Below are positions 34,881 through 43,384 of a stretch of DNA of 64,000 bases, one piece after another (positions within the stretch are counted from its first letter, which is position 1; each line of letters opens with the position of its first letter). Below the pieces are notes generated by a model. The model saw nothing but the letters and a program-made list of their open reading frames with translations, did not search any database and was not told where the DNA came from. The translations under genes and the position numbers were made by a program. Source of the DNA: Streptomyces toxytricini (GTDB taxonomy: Bacteria; Actinomycetota; Actinomycetes; Streptomycetales; Streptomycetaceae); the NCBI RefSeq assembly GCF_014649915.1, contig NZ_BMTY01000004.1, forward strand, positions 185,624 to 249,623, read 5' to 3'.

Positions 34881-36293
34881 TCAGCCGCGGGAGGCGCGCC
34901 GACGCTGCATCAGGAAGCCGGTGGCTGCGAGGAAGACGGCCAGCCCGCCGGTGAAGGCGACCTGCACCCGCGTGTCGGGGTTCCAGGCCATCAGCGCCAG
35001 CACCCCCGCCACGCCCGCGAGCGCCGCCCACGTCAGATACGGGAAGCACCACATCCGCACGGTGAGCCGCGCCGGATCCTCGCGCTCCGTCCGGCGGCGC
35101 AGCACCAGCTGCGAGACGGCGGTGAAGCCCCAGACGACGAGGATGACCCCGCCGACCATGTTCAGCAGCCAGGCGAACAGGGTGTCCGGGTACCAGTACG
35201 AGAGCAGCACCGTGACGAAGCCGAAGCCGCAGGAGGCGAGCACCGCGCGCCGCGGCACCCGTCCGCTGACCCTGCCGAGGGCGCGGGGCCCCTGGCCGCG
35301 GGAGACGAGGGAGTGCGCCATCCGGGAGGAGCCGTAGATGTTCGCGTTCATCGCGGACAGCAGCGCGACGAGGACGACCGCGTTCATGACCTCGCCGGCG
35401 GCGGGGATGCCCAGGTGGTCGAGGGTGGCGGCGTACGGGCCCTGCTCGGTCACCTTCGGGTCGTTCCACGGCAGCAGCGTGACCACCACCAGCATCGAGC
35501 CGACGTAGACGACCGCGATCCGCCACATGGTGGTCCGCACCGCCTTCGCCACGCCGCGCACCGGGTCGTCGGACTCGGCGGCCGCGATGGTGACCGTCTC
35601 CAGGCCGCCGTAGGCGACGACCGAGGCCAGCACGCCGACGAGCAGGCCGTCGACGCCGCCCGGCAGGAACCCGCCCTCGGGCAGCAGGTTCGCGGTGCCG
35701 GGGGAGGTGGTGCCCGGCAGCAGGCCGAGGACCGCGAGCACGCCCAGGCCCAGGAACAGGGCGATCGCGCCGATCTTCAGGGCGGCGAACCAGAACTCGA
35801 ACTCGCCGAAGCTGGAGACGGCGGCCAGGTTGGCGCCGCAGAAGAGGGCCATGAAGGCCAGCACCCACGCCCAGGACGGGGTGCCGGGGAACCAGCCGGT
35901 CATGATGTGCGCCGCGCCGATCGCCTCGATGGCCACGCCGACGCACAGCAGCGTCCAGAACATCCAGCCGGCCGTGAACCCGGCCCACGGGCCGATCGCC
36001 CGCTCCGCGTGCACCGAGAAGGAGCCGGAGGCGGGGTTCGCCGCGGACATCTCGCCCAGCATCCGCATCACGAGCATCACGAGGAGCCCGGACAGGGCGT
36101 ACGCCACCACGATCGCCGGGCCGGCCGCCGCGACGCCGGCTCCGGAGCCGACGAAGAGGCCGGCGCCGATGACGCCGCCGAGGGCGATCATCGACAGGTG
36201 GCGCTGCCTGAGGCCGTTGCCGAGGGGGGTGTCCGCGGGCGGGTGCTGCCCGGCGGACGGCGGTGCGGGAGGTGCGGTGGTGCGCTGACTCAT
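34881..36293 (-). CDS. Amino acid permease, AAT/GABA-permease family (copy 1)
   Basis: 470 aa with 12 membrane helices. The AAT-family signatures are LSMIALGGVIGAGLFVGSGAGVAAAGPAIVVAYAL, MLGEMSAANPASGSFSVHAERAIGPWAGF, AESDDPVRGVAKAVRTTMWRI and the late MWCFPYLTW. It imports an amino acid (GABA, proline or an aromatic or cationic amino acid) with protons. It is the first of three paralogues within 5.5 kb; copy 2 is 185 bp away on the same strand. Two near-identical 17-bp palindromes lie immediately upstream of its start and suggest specific regulation. Confidence 0.88.
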   Translation of the reverse strand: MSQRTTAPPAPPSAGQHPPADTPLGNGLRQRHLSMIALGGVIGAGLFVGSGAGVAAAGPAIVVAYALSGLLVMLVMRMLGEMSAANPASGSFSVHAERAIGPWAGFTAGWMFWTLLCVGVAIEAIGAAHIMTGWFPGTPSWAWVLAFMALFCGANLAAVSSFGEFEFWFAALKIGAIALFLGLGVLAVLGLLPGTTSPGTANLLPEGGFLPGGVDGLLVGVLASVVAYGGLETVTIAAAESDDPVRGVAKAVRTTMWRIAVVYVGSMLVVVTLLPWNDPKVTEQGPYAATLDHLGIPAAGEVMNAVVLVALLSAMNANIYGSSRMAHSLVSRGQGPRALGRVSGRVPRRAVLASCGFGFVTVLLSYWYPDTLFAWLLNMVGGVILVVWGFTAVSQLVLRRRTEREDPARLTVRMWCFPYLTWAALAGVAGVLALMAWNPDTRVQVAFTGGLAVFLAATGFLMQRRRASRG

Positions 36294-36311
36294 GCCGGCC
36301 AGTCTGCCGAC

Positions 36312-36350
36312 CGTCCGATAGTCGGACGTTTTGCGTCCGTTATTCGGACG
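36312..36350. promoter_or_regulatory. Tandem 17-bp palindromic operators before permease copy 1
   Basis: CGTCCGATAGTCGGACG (36312-36328) and CGTCCGTTATTCGGACG (36334-36350) are each perfect dyads apart from the centre and agree at 15 of 17 positions. They start 22 bp apart, two helical turns, and begin 19 bp before the start codon. The cognate regulator is unknown. Confidence 0.7.
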
Positions 36351-36477
36351 GGCGGCTCACGGGTTGTGATCATCCGGTCGCGGCCCTTCCGTCCCGCCGA
36401 CGGCAGCGGGCCCGGGACGTGAAGTCCCGGGCCCGCGAGGTCCGCGCCGGCTCACCGCCGCAGGCGCGCTCCCGCCG

Positions 36478-37890
36478 TCAGCCGGCCGCGTCCCCGGCGC
36501 GCCGCGCGCGCAGTTCCCGCACCCAGGCCACGACCAGCACCGCGGCCGCCGCACCGGAGGACCACAGCAGCTGCGGCCGGGCGCTGTCGTCGAAGAGCAT
36601 CAGCACCAGCACCGCCGCCATCCCCAGCAGCGCCGCCCACGTCAGGTACGGGAAGCACCACATCGGCAGCGTCAGCCGCTCCGGCATGTCCCGCTCCAGC
36701 TCCCGGCGCAGCCGCAGCTGTGACACCGCGATCAGCGCCCACACGAACAGCAGCACCGCACCGACCGCGTTCAGCATGTACAGGAACACCGTGTCCGGCC
36801 ACAGCAGGTTCAGCACCACCGAGGCGAAACCGAAGGACACCGAGGCGAAGACGGCCCGGCGCGGCACCCCGCCCGGCGACACCTTCAGCAGCGCCGCCGG
36901 CGCCTCGCCCCGCTCTGCCAGCGAGAACACCATGCGGGAGGACCCGTAAAGGTTGGCGTTCAGGGCCGACAGCAGCGCCACGAAGACCACGATGTTCATG
37001 ATCTGGCCCGCGGCGGGGATGCCGATGGAGTCCAGCACCGCCACGTACGGGCTCTGGCCCGGCGTCAGCGAGTCCCACGGCAGCAGCGTCACCACGACCA
37101 GCATCGAGCCGACGTAGAAGAAGAGGATGCGCCACACCGCGCTGCGCACCGCGCGGGCCACCGAGCGGGCCGGGTCGTCGGACTCGGCGGCCGCGATGGT
37201 GACGACCTCCAGGCCGCCGAACGCGAAGATGACGGCCAGCATGCCCGCGACCACGCCGCCGGCCCCCTGCGGGAAGAACCCGCCCTGGCCCGTCAGGTTC
37301 GCCAGGCCCACCGGGTCGGTGTCCGGCAGCAGGCCGAAGATCGCGAGGGTGCCCAGGACGAGGAACAGGACGATCGCGCCGACCTTCAGGGCCGCGAACC
37401 AGAACTCGAACTCTCCGAAGTTCTTCACCGCGGCGAGGTTGGCCACGGTGAAGACCACCATGAAGACGAGCACCCACACCCACTGGTCCACCGCCGGCAC
37501 CCAGCCGTTGGCGATCTTCGCGGCGCCGGTCGCCTCCACGGCCAGCACCACGACCAGCAGGAACCAGTACAGCCAGCCGGCCGAGAAGCCCGCCCAGCGG
37601 CCCAGCGCCCGCTCCGCGTACACGGAGAACGAACCGGAGGCGGGCAGCGCCGCGGACATCTCGCCGAGCGCGCGCATCACCAGCATGGCCAGCGCGCCCG
37701 CGAGCAGGTACGAGCAGATGATCGCCGGGCCCGCGACGGCGATGCCGGCGCCGGAGCCGACGAACAGGCCCGCCCCGATCACCCCGCCGAGGCCCAGCAT
37801 GGTCAGGTGGCGCTGCTTGAGACTGTGGCTCAGGGGTTCCGCGGGCAGCTCGCCCGCGCGTGGAGGAGTGTCGGGCAGACGGTCGCGCAT
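36478..37890 (-). CDS. Amino acid permease, AAT family (copy 2)
   Basis: 470 aa, the same length as copy 1, with 12 helices. Signatures include LTMLGLGGVIGAGLFVGSGAGIAVAGPAIICSYLL, LGEMSAALPASGSFSVYAERALGRWAGF and AESDDPARSVARAVRSAVWRI. It is more similar to copy 1 than either is to the average family member, as judged by eye, especially in the first 120 residues and around LTLPMWCFPYLTWAALLG. It is a proton-coupled amino acid importer. Its own upstream region carries different palindromes, so the three copies are probably regulated separately. Confidence 0.87.
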   Translation of the reverse strand: MRDRLPDTPPRAGELPAEPLSHSLKQRHLTMLGLGGVIGAGLFVGSGAGIAVAGPAIICSYLLAGALAMLVMRALGEMSAALPASGSFSVYAERALGRWAGFSAGWLYWFLLVVVLAVEATGAAKIANGWVPAVDQWVWVLVFMVVFTVANLAAVKNFGEFEFWFAALKVGAIVLFLVLGTLAIFGLLPDTDPVGLANLTGQGGFFPQGAGGVVAGMLAVIFAFGGLEVVTIAAAESDDPARSVARAVRSAVWRILFFYVGSMLVVVTLLPWDSLTPGQSPYVAVLDSIGIPAAGQIMNIVVFVALLSALNANLYGSSRMVFSLAERGEAPAALLKVSPGGVPRRAVFASVSFGFASVVLNLLWPDTVFLYMLNAVGAVLLFVWALIAVSQLRLRRELERDMPERLTLPMWCFPYLTWAALLGMAAVLVLMLFDDSARPQLLWSSGAAAAVLVVAWVRELRARRAGDAAG

Positions 37891-38176
37891 GAGGGGAGGC
37901 TCGTACTCTCGGCTCGGCAGCGGCGGTTGGGCCCCGCACGGGTGATTGGCGGGACCCTACAGTCTCGCCGTTCGGCGCCCATCCGCGCAAAACGGATGTG
38001 TGGAGTGAACTGACCCGTGATGAGCATCACGGTGCCCCGGGTGTGAACCGGGGACTTTGTGCGATCCCGACCAAACGGGGGAGTGGGGCTTTGTTCCGGG
38101 CAGCGGTGGGGTCCCGCGGGGGCGCGCATTAGCGTCGGTGATCGTCCCGTCACCCCCAGCACCGCGGAGCCTCCCG
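37891..38176. promoter_or_regulatory. Divergent region, permease copy 2 / bioY
   Basis: 286 bp with several short dyads: CATCCG-N7-CGGATG (about 37980-37998), CCGTGATG-AG-CATCACGG (38015-38032) and CCCCGG-N7-CCGGGG (38035-38053). The middle one, 8 bp per arm and nearly contiguous, is the best operator candidate. I did not find a BioQ- or BirA-like site. Confidence 0.5.
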
Positions 38177-38758
38177 ATGAGCACTGCATCCGTTTCCGTC
38201 CGCCCCGGCACCGTCCTCGCCGACCTGCTGCCCGCGAGCCGCGTCCGCGACATCGCGCTCGTCGTCGGCGGGGCCGCCCTGACCGGGCTGGCCGCGCAGA
38301 TCGCCGTGCCCGTCCCCGGTTCCCCGGTCCCGGTCACCGGCCAGACGTTCGCGGCGCTGCTCGTCGGCACCGCCCTCGGCGCCCGCCTCGGCTTCCTCTC
38401 CCTCGCCGTGTACGCGCTGGCCGGGGCCGCCGGCGTGCCGTGGTTCGCGAACGGCACCTCCGGCGCGTTCGGCGCCTCCTTCGGCTACGTCCTCGGCATG
38501 CTGCTCGCCGCCACCGTCGTCGGCGCCCTGGCCCGCCGCGGCGCCGACCGCTCCGTGCTGCGCACGGCCGGTGCGATGGCGCTCGGCTCGGCCCTGATCT
38601 ACGCGGTGGGTGTCCCGTACCTGGCGCTGTCGACCGGCATGTCCTTCGGCGCGGCCGTCGCGGCGGGCCTGACCCCGTTCCTGATCGGCGACGCCCTGAA
38701 GGCGGTGCTGGCGATGGGCCTGCTGCCGGCCGCCTGGAAGCTGGCCGGCCGCTCCTGA
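38177..38758 (+). CDS. bioY: Biotin transporter substrate-binding subunit BioY
   Basis: 193 aa with six membrane helices. S-component of an energy-coupling-factor biotin importer. Signatures are IAVPVPGSPVPVTGQTFAALLVGTALGARLGFLSLAVYALAGAAGVPWFANG, a conserved BioY core, and ALIYAVGVPYLAL. No bioM/bioN (ECF A and T) genes are adjacent, so it works alone or with a shared module, as many BioY proteins do. ATG 38177 follows GGAG by seven bases. It is convergent with permease copy 3. Confidence 0.9.
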   Translation: MSTASVSVRPGTVLADLLPASRVRDIALVVGGAALTGLAAQIAVPVPGSPVPVTGQTFAALLVGTALGARLGFLSLAVYALAGAAGVPWFANGTSGAFGASFGYVLGMLLAATVVGALARRGADRSVLRTAGAMALGSALIYAVGVPYLALSTGMSFGAAVAAGLTPFLIGDALKAVLAMGLLPAAWKLAGRS

Positions 38759-38793
38759 TTCCAGGAGCCGCCGGCAGCGGCCCGGCAAACGGG

Positions 38794-38831
38794 GCAGCCC
38801 CGGACCAGCGCGGTGCGCGGTCCGGGGCTGC
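38794..38831. terminator. Bidirectional terminator between bioY and permease copy 3
   Basis: 13-bp stem GCAGCCCCGGACC / GGTCCGGGGCTGC with a further inner GCGC pairing. Confidence 0.7.
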
Positions 38832-38861
38832 TGCCGTCCGGGGCCCCGGCGGGGCCGGGCG

Positions 38862-40298
38862 TCAGCCCTGCACGGAGGCCTTGCGGCGGCGGACGTCGCG
38901 CACCACGCCGATCGCGATGACGACCGCGGCGACGAGCACCGACAGCGACACGACCTCGCGGTTGCCGTCGTCGTAGAACATGTAGCCCAGGACGAAGACG
39001 ATCATCGCGGCGGTGGCGTACGTCAGATACGGGAAGAGCCACATCTTCACCGTCAGCTTCTCCGGGGCCTCGGCCACGAGGATCTTGCGCATGCGCAGCT
39101 GGGTCAGGCAGATGACCAGCCACACGAACAGCGCGATCGCACCGGAGGAGTTCAGCAGGAAGCTGAAGACGGTGTCCGGGTTCGTGTAGTTGAACACGAC
39201 GGCGACGAAGCCGAAGACCGTGGAGCCCAGGATGGCGGCGGTGGGCACGCCCTTCGCGTTGACCTTGGCGAAGGACTTCGGGGCCTCGCCGCGCTCGCCG
39301 AGGGAGAACGCCATGCGGGAGGCGGTGTACAGGCCCGAGTTCAGGCAGGACAGCACGGCCGTCAGCACGATGAAGTTCATGATCTGGCCGGCGGCCGGGA
39401 TGCCGATGGAGTCCAGGGCGGCGACGTAGGAGCCCTTCTCCACGATCGACTTGTCGTTCCACGGCAGCAGAGTGAGGACGACGAAGATCGAGCCGAGGTA
39501 GAAGACGGCGATGCGCCAGATGACCGAGTTGGTGGCCTTGGTGACGGCGCGGCGCGGGTCCTCGGACTCGCCGGCGGCCAGCGTGACGATCTCGCTGCCC
39601 ATGAAGGAGAAGACGACCATCAGCACACCGGTCAGGATCGAGCCCCAGCCGTTCGGCATGAAGCCGCCGGTGTCCGTGAGGTGGGCGAAGCCGGCGCCCG
39701 GGTTGTCCGAGCCCGGCAGCAGGCCGAAGACGGCGAGCATGCCGATGACGACGAACGCGCCGATCGCGACGACCTTGATGCCGGCGAACCAGAACTCGAA
39801 CTCGCCGTACGAGGCGACGGAGCCGAGGTTGGTGGCGGTCAGGACGGCCATCACGATCAGGGCCCAGGCCCACTGCGGGACGGCGGGGATCCAGCTCTCC
39901 AGGATGACGGCGCCGGCGGTCGCCTCGACGGCGAGGACGACGACCCAGAAGAACCAGTAGAGCCAGCCGATGGAGAAGCCGGCCCAGCGGCCCAGCGCCC
40001 GGTCGGCGTAGGCGGAGAAGGAGCCGGAGTTCGGGCTGGCCGCGGCCATCTCGCCGAGCATCCGCATCACGAAGACGACCATCGCGCCGACGAGCGCGTA
40101 GGAGATCAGGATGGCGGGGCCGGCCTTGGCTATGCCGCCGGCGGAGCCGACGAAGAGCCCTGCGCCGATGACGCCGCCGATGGCGATCATGGAAAGGTGG
40201 CGGTTCTTGAGACCGGCCTTGAGACCGTCGTTGGGCGTGGCGTCACCGGAGTTGCCGGAGGGGTCGCCTGCCTTCCGAAGGGTCGTCGTGGTGCTCAT
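38862..40298 (-). CDS. Amino acid permease, AAT family (copy 3)
   Basis: 478 aa from ATG 40298, which has AAGGA seven bases upstream; the longer ATG 40337 lacks a ribosome site. Twelve helices with LSMIAIGGVIGAGLFVGSAGGIAKAGPAILISYAL, MLGEMAAASPNSGSFSAYADRALGRWAGF and AGESEDPRRAVTKATNSVIWRI. It is the most diverged of the three permeases. A 30-residue polar N-terminal extension distinguishes it. It is likely an aromatic, proline or GABA-type importer. The divergent partner is rpiB, with an A/T-richer shared control region that carries an 8-bp dyad. Confidence 0.87.
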   Translation of the reverse strand: MSTTTTLRKAGDPSGNSGDATPNDGLKAGLKNRHLSMIAIGGVIGAGLFVGSAGGIAKAGPAILISYALVGAMVVFVMRMLGEMAAASPNSGSFSAYADRALGRWAGFSIGWLYWFFWVVVLAVEATAGAVILESWIPAVPQWAWALIVMAVLTATNLGSVASYGEFEFWFAGIKVVAIGAFVVIGMLAVFGLLPGSDNPGAGFAHLTDTGGFMPNGWGSILTGVLMVVFSFMGSEIVTLAAGESEDPRRAVTKATNSVIWRIAVFYLGSIFVVLTLLPWNDKSIVEKGSYVAALDSIGIPAAGQIMNFIVLTAVLSCLNSGLYTASRMAFSLGERGEAPKSFAKVNAKGVPTAAILGSTVFGFVAVVFNYTNPDTVFSFLLNSSGAIALFVWLVICLTQLRMRKILVAEAPEKLTVKMWLFPYLTYATAAMIVFVLGYMFYDDGNREVVSLSVLVAAVVIAIGVVRDVRRRKASVQG

Positions 40299-40313
40299 GG
40301 ACGAATCCTTAGG

Positions 40314-40350
40314 TTCTCGGGTTGCGAGTTCTGGCATTCAAGCCCGAGAA
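40314..40350. promoter_or_regulatory. 8-bp inverted repeat upstream of permease copy 3
   Basis: TTCTCGGG (40314-40321) and CCCGAGAA (40343-40350), 21 bases apart, 16 bp before the start codon. It could be an operator or a leader hairpin. Confidence 0.45.
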
Positions 40351-40515
40351 GGCCCCGGCCGGAAGGGCCGCATCCGGATCGTTGCACGGGGCGAAGGTCC
40401 GGGACCTTGGTCCCACCGTGTCTCATCTGCGTTCTTTGGGTTTACTTGAGCTTTAGAAGTGACTTACGCGACACCCGGTACGGGTCTCGCGGACCGCTCG
40501 TGACACACTCGTCCC

Positions 40516-41004
<489 letters not shown>

Positions 41005-41012
41005 CAGCCGCC

Positions 41013-41043
41013 GTGCCGCCGGATCCGCGGGGTCCGGCGGCAC
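41013..41043 (+). terminator. Hairpin after rpiB
   Basis: 11-bp stem GTGCCGCCGGA / TCCGGCGGCAC, 9 bp after the rpiB stop and ahead of the nei ribosome site. It would terminate or attenuate readthrough. Confidence 0.55.
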
Positions 41044-41089
41044 TGCCGTTCCCGCGGCGGGCGCGGCGGCAGACCCGAGGAGAGCAGCA

Positions 41090-41896
41090 GTGCCCGAGGG
41101 GCATACGATCCACCGCCTCGCCCAGGACCACACCGAGCGGTTCGCAGGCCGGCCCGTCCGCGTGAGCAGCCCGCAGGGCCGGTTCGCCGAGAGCGCCGCC
41201 CTGCTCGACGGCCGCCGGCTGGAGAGCGCCGAGGCGCACGGCAAGCACCTCTTCCTGGAGCTCGGCGACGCCTGGATCCACATCCACCTCGGCCTCTTCG
41301 GCAAGCTCGGCTTCGGACCCGCCCCCGCACCGCCCGCCGCCGACACCGTCCGGCTCCGGCTCGCGAACGACGAGCACGTCGCCGACCTGCGCGGCCCGAC
41401 GGCCTGCGCCCTCATCGGCGACGCCGAGAAGCAGGCGGTGCACGACCGGCTCGGCCCCGACCCGCTGCGTGCCGACGACGACCCCGACCGCGCGTGGAAG
41501 CGGATAACGCGCTCCCGCACCACGATCGCGGCCCTCCTGATGGACCAGAAGGTCGTCGCCGGCATCGGCAACGTCTACCGCGCCGAGGTGCTCTTCCGGC
41601 ACGGCGTGGACCCGTACCGGCTCGGCAGGGACGTCCGCCGCGCCGAATGGGACGCCATGTGGGCCGACCTGGCGGTGCTCATGCGCGAGGGCGTCCGGAA
41701 CAACCGGATCGACACCGTCCGCGAGGAGCACACGCCCGAGGCGATGGGCCGCCCGCCGCGCGTCGACGACCACGGCGGCGAGGTGTACGTCTACCGCCGC
41801 GCGAACATGCCCTGCCACGTCTGCGGCAGCGCCATCCGCACCGCCGGCCTCGCCGCGCGCAACCTCTTCTGGTGCCCGGGCTGCCAGACCCGCTGA
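41090..41896 (+). CDS. nei: Endonuclease VIII-like DNA glycosylase (Fpg/Nei family)
   Basis: 268 aa. Removes oxidised bases and nicks the strand by beta,delta-elimination. After Met removal the N-terminus is Pro-Glu-Gly-His (VPEGHTIHRLA), with Pro2 as nucleophile and Glu3 as acid. The core AHGKHLFLELG, the H2TH region DQKVVAGIGNVYRAEVLFRHGVDPYR and the C-terminal zinc finger CHVCG...CPGC are complete. GTG 41090 has GAGGAGAG five to six bases upstream. It is probably co-transcribed weakly with rpiB or has its own promoter. Confidence 0.9.
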   Translation: MPEGHTIHRLAQDHTERFAGRPVRVSSPQGRFAESAALLDGRRLESAEAHGKHLFLELGDAWIHIHLGLFGKLGFGPAPAPPAADTVRLRLANDEHVADLRGPTACALIGDAEKQAVHDRLGPDPLRADDDPDRAWKRITRSRTTIAALLMDQKVVAGIGNVYRAEVLFRHGVDPYRLGRDVRRAEWDAMWADLAVLMREGVRNNRIDTVREEHTPEAMGRPPRVDDHGGEVYVYRRANMPCHVCGSAIRTAGLAARNLFWCPGCQTR

Positions 41897-41933
41897 GGGC
41901 GGGCGGCCTCGGCCGGGGCCCCGCCGGGCCCGG

Positions 41934-43169
41934 TCAGAAGCCGTGCGGCAGCCAGGGCGCCACGTCGCCGGCGAACGCCCGCGAGGCCGCCGCGAGCGTC
42001 CCCGGGCGCAGCTCGCGCACCCGCCCCGCCTCCGCCAGCGCGGTCAGCGCCACCCCGCCCAGGTACGCCGCCGCCAGCTCCCGCACCGACAGCTCCAGGT
42101 CCGCCGGGTCCTCCGTGCGCTCGCACCGGACCGGGCCGCGCCCGTCGGCGGTCAGCCGCCACCGGCCCGCGTTCCACGGGCAGAACGCGTCCTCCACCTC
42201 CAGCACCACGTCCAGCGGAGCCCCGTACGCCCGCGCCGCGAGCGCCCGCGGCAGGTCCACCAGCCGCAGGTACAGGGAGTCCCGCACGGACGGCAGGGCC
42301 CGCCGCGGGTCGCTGACCAGGTGCAGGAGCGGATCGTCCACCGGCCGCTTGCGGGCCCGCACCACCGACGTCAGGTCGATCCCGAACAGGTAGCGCCACA
42401 GTGCGGCCGTCGCCGCCGGATCCAGCGCGTCCAGGTCCTGCACCTCGACCTCGCCGCACGGCCCGGCCGCGTCCCACTCCGTCTTGACCCGGTAGCGGGC
42501 GTATCCCGCGACCGAGCCGTCCTCCCGCTCCGCCACCACGCACATCAGAGGGGACGCCCCGCCGCGGGAGTCCGGCGGGTCCAGCAGCGCCTGCCGCTCC
42601 CAGCCCGGCTGCCGGGCAGGCATTCCGGGCCGCCGCGCGACGAGCTGCGCGTACACCCGCTCGCAGTCGTCGAGCGCCTTCTCCGGATCGGCCAAACGCA
42701 GCCGCACCCCGTCCGTCCCCGGCGGAACCGACAGCGTCACCCGGGACGTGTCGACGGCCACCCGCAGCTCGTACGCGGCGGCGGCGTAGCCGAAGCGCCC
42801 GTAGATCGCCGGCTCCGAAGCCGTCAGCACCGCGACCGGCTCGCCGCCCGCGCGGACGTCGTCGAGCTGCCGGCGCATCAGCGAGGTCAGGACGCCGCGG
42901 CGGCGGTGCGTCGGCGCGACGCCCACCATCGTGACGCCCGCCGCCGGCACCAGCCCCCCGCCCGGCACCGACAGCCGGAACGTGAACGCGCCCGCCGAGC
43001 CCACGCACACCTGCCCGTCCCAGACGCCGAGCGACCGCTCGACCTCCGTCAGGGCCCGGTACAGCTCCCGCTCCTGCCGGGACTCCGCCACCCCGCCGAA
43101 GGCCAGTTCGAGGTGGCCGTACCAGACATCCCACTCATCCGACCGCAAGATGCGCATCTCAAGAGTCAT
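41934..43169 (-). CDS. GNAT acetyltransferase, Eis-like
   Basis: 411 aa. Two GNAT modules and a C-terminal sterol-carrier-like domain, as in Eis. The acetyl-CoA motif is VAPTHRRRGVLTSLM. The catalytic Tyr is probably in EPAIYGRFGYA, and the protein ends in WLPHGF, whose terminal Phe carboxylate is catalytic in Eis. Eis proteins acetylate aminoglycosides at several amines or modify host proteins; the natural substrate in streptomycetes is unknown. ATG 43169 follows AAGGA by seven bases, so the longer ATG at 43199 is rejected. Confidence 0.83.
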   Translation of the reverse strand: MTLEMRILRSDEWDVWYGHLELAFGGVAESRQERELYRALTEVERSLGVWDGQVCVGSAGAFTFRLSVPGGGLVPAAGVTMVGVAPTHRRRGVLTSLMRRQLDDVRAGGEPVAVLTASEPAIYGRFGYAAAAYELRVAVDTSRVTLSVPPGTDGVRLRLADPEKALDDCERVYAQLVARRPGMPARQPGWERQALLDPPDSRGGASPLMCVVAEREDGSVAGYARYRVKTEWDAAGPCGEVEVQDLDALDPAATAALWRYLFGIDLTSVVRARKRPVDDPLLHLVSDPRRALPSVRDSLYLRLVDLPRALAARAYGAPLDVVLEVEDAFCPWNAGRWRLTADGRGPVRCERTEDPADLELSVRELAAAYLGGVALTALAEAGRVRELRPGTLAAASRAFAGDVAPWLPHGF

Positions 43170-43384
43170 GTGCTCATCCTTACCAGTGGCGTCCATCACG
43201 GGCTAAGGCTTTTCCACCGGCCCGCGGGCCCGCCCGCTCCGCCGCCCCGGTCCGCCCCGACTCCCGCCGGGACAGCGGCCGTCGGCGTCCTCCGGGCCCG
43301 CCCGGCGCCGCCGCGGAGCGGAGCGGACCGGTCCGGGGGTCCCCCTGCGCGCACACAGCCGCGATGGATAGGGTCCCGAGGGAC

